Positions 56,884 to 64,000 of a stretch of 64,000 nucleotides of DNA are shown in pieces. Each line of letters begins with the position of its first letter. The stretch's first letter is position 1. Below the pieces are notes generated by a model. That model saw only the letters and a program-made list of their open reading frames with translations, did not search any database and was not told the origin of the DNA. Made by a program: the position numbers and the translations under genes. This stretch comes from Helianthus annuus (Eukaryota > Streptophyta > Magnoliopsida > Asterales > Asteraceae). The DNA is taken from contig NC_035433.2 in NCBI RefSeq assembly GCF_002127325.2, forward strand, positions 128,782,695-128,846,694, given 5' to 3'.

Positions 56884-58323
56884 TGTCACAGCCCCCGATC
56901 CCTAGTCCCCGGGAATGGGCGGCCGTGAGCCAGTTTCAGTGGTATCTCGTTATTTTCAAATTTGGCAGCGGAAATTTTCATCAGGACCGTAGTTAGGAAA
57001 TATTTAATCAGAGTAAAATACCACATTTCCATTATATTAAACACATGGGTAAAGCCCAAGTTTTTCAGTACACACAATTTCATAGGAATAAATCCTATTT
57101 TTGTTTCAGAAAAACATCTATTTCTTTTAGGTAACTTTATTGCCACTTTTCCAAGCCTTCAGTGCTGTCCAGCTGGCTTCTATTTGGCTTTCACATTTTG
57201 TTACCTGAAACGCGTTTTAAAAACATTTTGTCAGTGGGAAATACTGGTGAGTGAATCCCAGTTTAATCAAGTTTAAATAAAAAGTCGCATTGAACAGTAT
57301 TGAGGGCGCATCTGCAATTACATTTGTTTCCAAGTTATATCAGTTACCACCACACGGTAATGTCGTTCCGACTTATGGTCATGTTACTCCTTTACCAGGT
57401 GGTAACATATTTTGTATACAAAACCCCAAATTTACCCACTGTGATTGTATTCTTACAAATACTCAATAACTGTTATTCGCATGGAAAGATATTTAAGGTT
57501 TTGTAAAAACAGTTAACAAAAAGAGGATTACTCACATTGCTGTCTTAGAGTTATCAGTAAGGATTTCTTGGGAATAATCTATAAATTACACAAATGCACG
57601 TGTGTTAGTATAATAACCCATTTTAACATTAGTAATACCCTCCCCGAGACGGCATTCCAACGACTACGTCGGGCAGAACCACGACGGCCGTTACGGAACC
57701 CTAGATCAATCGGGCAGAGTATCTAATACGTCTCCAGGGGTTATAATACTTACATCATAGCAGAACCTCGCTATTTAGGGGGTATAATACCTGACTATAA
57801 CTTCTACTATTCAGAATTGAGAGAGAGATTTCGAAATTGAGCGACGGAAACTGAAAGCCCAAGCTCCCAATTTATAGGGCTGTAATCTGCCTTTCTCGCG
57901 GCCCGCGTAAAAACAACACGGGCTTACGCGGCCCGCGTGGCCTAGGGGTCTAGGTGTAGCTGATCCGGATCACGCATAGGTTCAACACGTTGATGACACG
58001 TGTCGTCACCGGGCTGCGCCACATTCTAAGACTCTAGCAGCCCGCGTAAAAGTAAGCTTAAGCTTACGCGGCCCGCCTGAACTAAAGAAAATAAACGGGA
58101 TCAGGTTCTGATCCTAATACCTCCCACGTAAATGTTGGGGTGGGTCTATGCGGCCCGCCTTAACTTAATATTTTAAATTTTTATTTTATTTTTAATGCTA
58201 TATTGTATTTTGGGCTCGGTTTTCACATACGGGGTATATTTAAAGACATATTGGGACATTTTAAATATTTTTAAGGTGTCAGAAAAATAATCGAGGGTGT
58301 CGGTTTTCTTGAGGATTGTTACA
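56884..58323 (-). repeat. 3' LTR of the second gypsy family, minus copy
   Basis: It is 1440 bp, ending CTGTGACA on the minus strand at 56884. The five bases that follow (ACAAA, minus strand) differ by one base from the ATAAA that precedes the plus copy's 5' LTR at 36219. Confidence 0.92.
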
Positions 58324-58359
58324 TCCTCCCCACCTTGTTTTAGAGCTCGTCCTCGAGAT

Positions 58360-59771
58360 CTATTGGAACAAGTGCGGATATTTCCTTTGCATTTCTGATT
58401 CAAGCTCCCATGTGTACTCAGGTCCTCTTTTGGAGTCCCACTTCACTTTGACCAAAACTAATCTTTTATGCTTGAGATTCTTAATTTTCCTGTCTTCAAT
58501 TTGCATAGGCCTTTCTACAAACTTAAGTTGTTCATTTACCTCTATATCCTTAAGAGGTACTATCAGTGATTCGTCGGATAAGCATTTCTTGAGATTAGAT
58601 ACATGAAATACATCATGTATCCCTGCCATTTCCTCTGGCAGTTGTAGCTGATAGGCTACAGGTCCTATTCTTCTAACAATTTCAAAAGGTCCAATATACC
58701 TGGGACTTAGCTTTCCTCTTTTTATGAATCTTACCACTCCTTTCCAAGGAGAGACTTTTAATAATACCTTGTCACCTACCTGAAATTCTAACGGCTTACG
58801 TCTGTTATCAGCGTACCTCTTCTGCCGATCACGTCCTGCTTTCAGTCGTTCTTTGACTTGAATGATTTTATCGGTTGTTTCATGTACTATCTCAGGGCCA
58901 GATAGTTGCTTTTCCCCAATTTCTGCCTAACAAACTGAGGTTCTGCACTTTTGTCCATAAAGTGCTTTGAATGGTGCAGCATTAATACTTGTGTGATAAC
59001 TGTTATTATAAGAAAATTCTATTAAAGGTAAGTGATCGTCCTAATTACCTCCGAAATCAATTACACAAGCTCTAAGCATGCCTCCATTGTCTGAATTGTC
59101 CTTTCACTTTGTCCGTCTGTTTGAGGATGATAATCTGTGCTTAGATTCAGCTTGGTTCCCATTGCTTTTTGGAAACTTGCCCAAAAATGAGATGTAAAAC
59201 GGCTATCTCTATCAGAAACAATTGATAAAGGTATTCCATGTAATGAAACAATTTCATTTACATACAATTTGGCTAATTGTTCCATACTAAAAGTTTCCTT
59301 CATTGGTAGAAAATGAGCTGACTTGGTTAGCCTATCTACAATCACCCAGATTGTATCATTACCTTTTCTTGTTTTGGGTAACTTGGTAACAAAATCCATT
59401 GTTATCAATTCCCATTTCCAAACTGGCATTTCTAATTGCTGTAACAAACCTGAGGGTTTCTGGTGTTCAGCTTTGACTTGAGAACAAGTTAAACATTTAG
59501 AAACATAAGCTGCTATATCCTTTTTCATTCCTATCCACCAGAAATTTTTCCTTAAATCCTGGTACATCTTATCACTTCCTGGATGCATCGTATACTTAGA
59601 TTTATGAGCTTCTTCTAATATACGGTGATGCAAATTTCCTAATTTAGGTATCCACGTTCTCTTTTTATGGAATCTCCAAATTCCATCTGTTCCTTGTTCT
59701 AATTCCTTAATCATTCCTTTTAATTTTTCAGTATCTTCCTTGAGATTCTTGTGCTTTTCTAATCTGTTCAT
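58360..59771 (-). pseudogene. pol: Integrase and chromodomain-like end, minus copy
   Basis: The HHCC region ([16 protein letters not shown]) and DDE motifs ([27 protein letters not shown]) are readable at 59771-59061, where a one-base deletion shifts the frame. Stops at tryptophan positions follow near 59042 and 58930. The chromodomain-like end (58737-58360) is open and ends with the natural stop, with no equivalent of the plus copy's TAA at 43404. Confidence 0.85.
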
Positions 59772-60915
59772 TTAAATCTACTTGTAGATTTAATTTAAGA
59801 GAACGTACCCTTTTTGGCTTTTCATGATACTTTCGACTTAAAGCATCTGCCACTACATTTGCCTTTCCTTCATGATATTGGATATCACAATCGTAATCAC
59901 TAAGCAATTCCATCCAGCGTCTTTGTCTCATATTCAACTCTTTTTGCCTGAAAACATACCTTAAGCTTTTATGATCCGTGAATATGGTAAACTTACTACC
60001 ATAAAGATAATGTCTCCAAATCTTAAGGGAAAAAATTATAGCTCCTAGTTCCAAATCATGGGTTGAATAATTCTCTTCATGAGTCTTAAGCTGTCTAGAT
60101 GCGTAAGCTATAACCTTTTGACGTTGCATCAACACACATCCATAACCTAACTTAGAAGCGTCACAAAAGACTACAAAGTCTTCAGTTCCTTCTGGTAACG
60201 CTAGTATGGGTGCATGGGTGAGTCTTTGCTTAAGGATTCTAAAGGCTTCTTCTTGTTTTGGTCCCCATTCAAACTTAACATATTTACAGGTTAACTTAGT
60301 TAAAGGAACGGCTATTCTAGAGAAATCTCGAATAAATCTTCTATAATAACCGGCTAATCCTAAGAAACTTCTAACCTCGGTTGGCGACTCAGGGGCTTTC
60401 CATTTAGTAATTGCCTCGATCTTTGTTGGATCCACATGGATTCCTTCATGATTAACTAAATGTCCAAGAAATTGTACTTGCTCTAACCAAAACTCGCACT
60501 TTGAAAATTTAGCATAAAGCTTTTCCTTTCTTAATAAACTTAAAAGTGTGTGCAAATGCTTTGCATGTTCCTCTTTACTTTTAGAGTAAATTAGAATATC
60601 ATCTATAAAGACAATTATGAATTTATCCAAATATGGCTTACATATTCGGTTCATCATGTCCATAAATGCGGCTGGGGCATTGGTTAAACCAAATGGCATG
60701 ACAGTAAATTCATAATGACCATACCTTGTTCTGAATGCGGTTTTAGGAATGTCCTCTTCCTGTACCTTTAATTGATGATATCCTGATCTTAAATCGATTT
60801 TAGAGAAAAATCGAGCTCCTTGAAGTTGATCAAACAGATCATCGATCCTCGGTAATGGATACCGATTCTTAATCGTGACTTTGTTCAATTTACGGTAGTC
60901 AATGCACATACGCAT
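59728..60915 (-). pseudogene. pol: Reverse transcriptase and RNase H, minus copy
   Basis: An open stretch from [12 protein letters not shown] through [25 protein letters not shown] and [10 protein letters not shown] to RNase H ([23 protein letters not shown]). A small deletion near 59750 shifts the frame before integrase, and a one-base deletion near 60960 separates it from the upstream Pol. Confidence 0.88.
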
Positions 60916-62857
60916 TGATCCGTCCTTCTTTTTGACAAATAAAATCGGTGCTCCCCATGGTGAGAGCTTGGTTGTATGAATCCTTTCTCCAACAATTCGT
61001 CTAATTGTTTCTTTAGTTCTTGCATTTCAGCGGGTGCCAAATGGTAAGGTGCTTTGGCAATCGGTGCTGTCCATGGTAGCAGATGGATTCTGAATTCGAC
61101 TTCCCTGTCTGGCGGTAGTCCTAGCAATTCCTCTGGAAAGACATCTGAAAACTGGGACACTACTGGGATGTCTTTGAATTCTTTTCCTTTAGTGTTAGTG
61201 ATTATAGAAATCAAATACACTATAGACCCTTTTCTTATATAACTTGCAGTTTTCATCACAAAGATGAATTTTGTGGGTCTAGATGGCTTATCTCCTTTAA
61301 TTGTGATCTTTTCACCCCTTGGTGAATTTATTTGAATTGACTTTTGATTACACAAAATACTGGCTTTATTGACTATTAACCAATCCATTCCTAACACGAC
61401 ATCAAATCCTGCCAGATTCATTGGGTAAAGGTTTACAATAAATTTTTGATTAAAATTTTCTATTCTTGCTCCCTGCAAGATTTCACCAATTCTAACGGTT
61501 TCTCCATTTGCGGACTCTACTAGACATTCTTGTGGTAGTTTAGTTAATGATTGATTCAGAAGTTTGCAAAATGAAGTATTAATAAAACTTTGGTTTGCAC
61601 CAGAGTCAAATAATACTTTAGCAAAAATATCATTAACTAAAAACGTACCAGCTATGACGTCCGGAATTATCTTGGCTTCGTCTGCAGTTAGAACAAATGC
61701 TCTAGCATTTTTAGGATTCTTGTTGTTTGCGGCTGGAGCCAATTTTGGACAGTTTGGCTTGATGTGACCTTTTTCTCCGCAGTTGAAGCAGAATCCATTT
61801 GTTGGTTTCCTTCTGCAGGTTTCCTCCTTATGTCCTGGTGTTTTGTAGAAATTGCAGTAAGTAGAGCATCTTCCTGAATGCTTCTTTCTGCAGGCTTTGC
61901 AGTATGGCGCAGAGGTAGAACCTACATTCCTACAGTTGGAATTCCCAGAACGGAATTCTTGAGTAAGCCTTTGGGATAGGTTTCTCCTCTGGTCTTCTTC
62001 TCTAGTTCGCACTAGTTCATCGGTCAAGGTATTGGCTAGTTCTACAACTTCTTCTATGGTTTGGGGTCTAGTTGCTTGACTACATGTCTAATCTCTCCAA
62101 TTAATCCCCATATATAACGGGAGATTAACACTGGCTCAGGTGATGCAAGGGTCGGTACTATTCTAGCATATTCAAAGAATGTGGTAGTATAACCCTTACT
62201 ATCTACCCCGGTCATCCTAAGGTTCAGAAACTTATTTGCTATCTGTTCCTTTTCATTGGGAGGGCAAAATTTCCTTTCTACCATATTCTTAAACTCCTCC
62301 CATTCCATGCTATAAACTCTATCACTTCCTCTTGACTAGAGGATAGTGTTCCACCATTCTAGGGCTGAATTCTTAAACAGATTCGAAGCAAACATTATCT
62401 TATTTTCTTCAGCACATTTGCTTATTTTCAGAACAGCCTTAGTCTTTTCTATCCAGCGCAGAGCTGCAATGGGTCCTTCATTGCCCGAGAATTCTACTGG
62501 TTTGCAGGACCAAAATTCTTTATAAGAACAACCATATGGCATGGTTCTTCTTCTTTTAGGAATGGGCACCTGAAGTACGGGTCCATTGTTTACGCTGGGT
62601 TCTGGTTCAGTTGGTCGCTTACTGCTATGCTTACTTTTATTATTCGCTTCTTGAACCGTTTGAATAATAAATGGCATTGCATCTATGATTCCTTGTGCCA
62701 CTATATGTTGAACGACACTATTATCCATTTGGTTTCCATTGTTATTGTTGTTCGGATTCTCATTATTCAAATTATTGTTATTCGAGTGGTTGTCATTCTG
62801 GATATTATCATTCTGGTTTTCTTGATTCACTTCGTTGTCCATCTGAATTTTAAACAT
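60885..62857 (-). pseudogene. gag: Gag-protease, minus copy
   Basis: The Gag start and Asn-rich N-terminus (62857-62336) end at a TAG within the Gag domain. The domain continues at 62308-62054 and, after a one-base deletion near 62072, in 62027-60885 with [27 protein letters not shown] and the protease [13 protein letters not shown]. It has the same architecture as 38929-40900. Confidence 0.85.
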
Positions 62858-63123
62858 TTACCACATATTAATATCACAAATAATATTTAATACAACCAAT
62901 CACACAACACACAGGTTGATAAAAAACGTCGAGCATTGCGACTTTTACTCTTTCTTATAGTATGCATCTATTACACACCAGTACTGAAATTAAAATTAAA
63001 ATACCGACTAAAATGTAAATCTACAATACTAGTAATATGCATCCGAAGTTTTTTTTTTCTAACACATACACACATATTTATTATTATATTATATTATTAT
63101 TACTACCGTTCCCACCATCACAT
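62858..63123 (-). other. Spacer between upstream ORF and gag, minus copy
   Basis: It matches 38664-38928, including the AT-rich ATTATTATA stretch, with minor differences. Confidence 0.6.
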
Positions 63124-63973
63124 TCACGGATACGGATTCATCCAAAAATCCATATTGCGTTCGTCATATTTCCATACGAGACGCTCTCGCACCTGTCTCA
63201 TTCTTTCACTGCTTTCTAAAATTTCCTCACCGAAAGTCCTAAGTTCTTGTACGTTTTCTGCACTAATTGGGGGTGCATGTTCTAGGACTGGGTTTGGAAT
63301 CTGGGGTGCGGGTTCCTGGTACGGGGCCTGGTATGGGTAAGGATTTTCTAAGATTTCCCTAATGTATGCATCATTATTGAAATAGGAATCTTGAGGATCT
63401 AACCCTGGGTAGGCTCCTAGGTTGGGCATTGGCACATTTTCCTCTATCGGGTAGCGTTGCACATAGTCCCTAACATCACCAGGGGTCATAATTCGGGTCT
63501 AGGGGATTTGGTGCAGGTACCCTAGGTATTTCCTCCGGGTTGAAATCAGGCATTTCTATTTGGTTTTCAGGGTTTTCTATTTCCATGGGTTGATCAGGAA
63601 TTGGTGGTTGTGATTGGGGTGCTAGAATTTGCTCCAGGTTTGGGTCAGCGGCAGTGGTTGCTAAAATATGGATATTGGCTATACCCCTATTAAGCATATC
63701 CTGGGCATATGCATCAGTTTCTCTTTTGGCTGCGGCTAACACTCGCTGTTCCTGTAACTTTTTTATACGCTTTCTACGCTCATGTGCTCCCCTACTGAAC
63801 CATCCCCACTTTTTCTGAGGAAATGGCTCTTCAGGTTGAGCCTTAAACACAAAGATTCCTTCTTCCGTATCAGCAGAGTACCCCGAGAGGGCAGGCTGAG
63901 AAGAGGAGGTGCCTTCGCTTCTAGGCGAACCAGACAATTGACGATACGCGTCAGATGGTCCTTGGTCGCTCAT
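63124..63973 (-). pseudogene. Extra ORF upstream of gag, minus copy
   Basis: It starts MSDQGPSDAYRQLSG at 63973 and reads in one frame to a frameshift near 63480, within the conserved NYDPWWDD region. It then continues at 63489-63124 to the same end (NMDFWMNPYP). It lacks the TAA found in the plus copy, so the two copies broke independently, which supports a once-intact protein of about 284 residues. No known domain was recognised. Confidence 0.65.
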
Positions 63974-64000
63974 ACTGTAAACTAACAGATAGTCAGATAA

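Larger units (their letters stand above)
56884..64000 (-). mobile_element. Second gypsy family, minus-strand copy, cut by the window edge
   Basis: It has the 3' LTR (56884-58323), purine tract, Pol, Gag and the upstream ORF in reverse. Its 5' LTR lies beyond 64000; judged from the plus copy, it should begin about 120 bases past the window edge. It is very similar to 36219-44909 but has more frameshifts (near 62072, 60960, 59750, 59080 and 63480) and several stops. Confidence 0.92.

Overview
The window is a repeat-packed plant nuclear segment. It is AT-rich and has nested LTR retrotransposons primed by initiator-Met tRNA, Helitron, Harbinger-like and Mutator-like DNA elements, and GT-AG introns. 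The retroelement types (SIRE-like copia with very large coiled-coil Gag, long-LTR Ty3/gypsy chromoviruses) fit a large eudicot genome. Asteraceae is my guess, but the sequence alone does not prove it. I found no tRNA, rRNA, CRISPR or bacterial-type genes.

Layout. 1-1074: 3' end of a copia-type element with its LTR. 1615-2391: Harbinger-like element with TTA duplications. 2511-3561: Helitron on the minus strand. 3981-12494: Mutator-like element carrying a captured DnaJ exon; its left terminal repeat is split by a gag-only SIRE-like retrotransposon (4099-11236, duplication CAAAT). 12495-14865: irregular repeats and a small broken ORF. 14866-14935 plus 33863-34983: minus-strand gene with tandem mini-exons, split by an 18.9-kb gypsy element (14936-33862, duplication AGCGC). 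That element's 3' LTR is itself split by a young, internally deleted copia element (26842-33016, duplication ACGTG). 35741-36218: 116-bp tandem repeats. 36219-44909: second gypsy family, plus strand. 44910-46189: AT-rich DNA. 46270-56765: full-length SIRE-like copia, minus strand (duplication ATGCT), inserted in more of the 116-bp array. 56884 to the window end: another copy of the second gypsy family, minus strand, truncated by the window edge.

How the parts relate. Almost all coding capacity is Gag, protease, reverse transcriptase, RNase H and integrase. Most copies carry premature stops or frameshifts; only the Gag of the element at 26842-33016 looks open. The two gag-only copia elements would depend on enzymes supplied in trans, and the SIRE-like element at 46270-56765 shows what a pol-bearing relative looks like. 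The most informative structural signal is that the 116-bp array resumes in exact phase on the far side of two oppositely oriented gypsy copies. This implies that about 12 kb or more between them was inverted by recombination between the copies. The most gene-like signal is the mini-exon locus: six consecutive exons of 36, 63, 72, 78, 60 and 81 nt, all multiples of three with GT-AG borders.

Other recurring signals are non-coding. Short words are reiterated in the leaders of the copia elements, inverted repeats sit just upstream of the TATA boxes of several LTRs, and a roughly 70-80-bp block is retained in the 3' non-coding region of three copia families.
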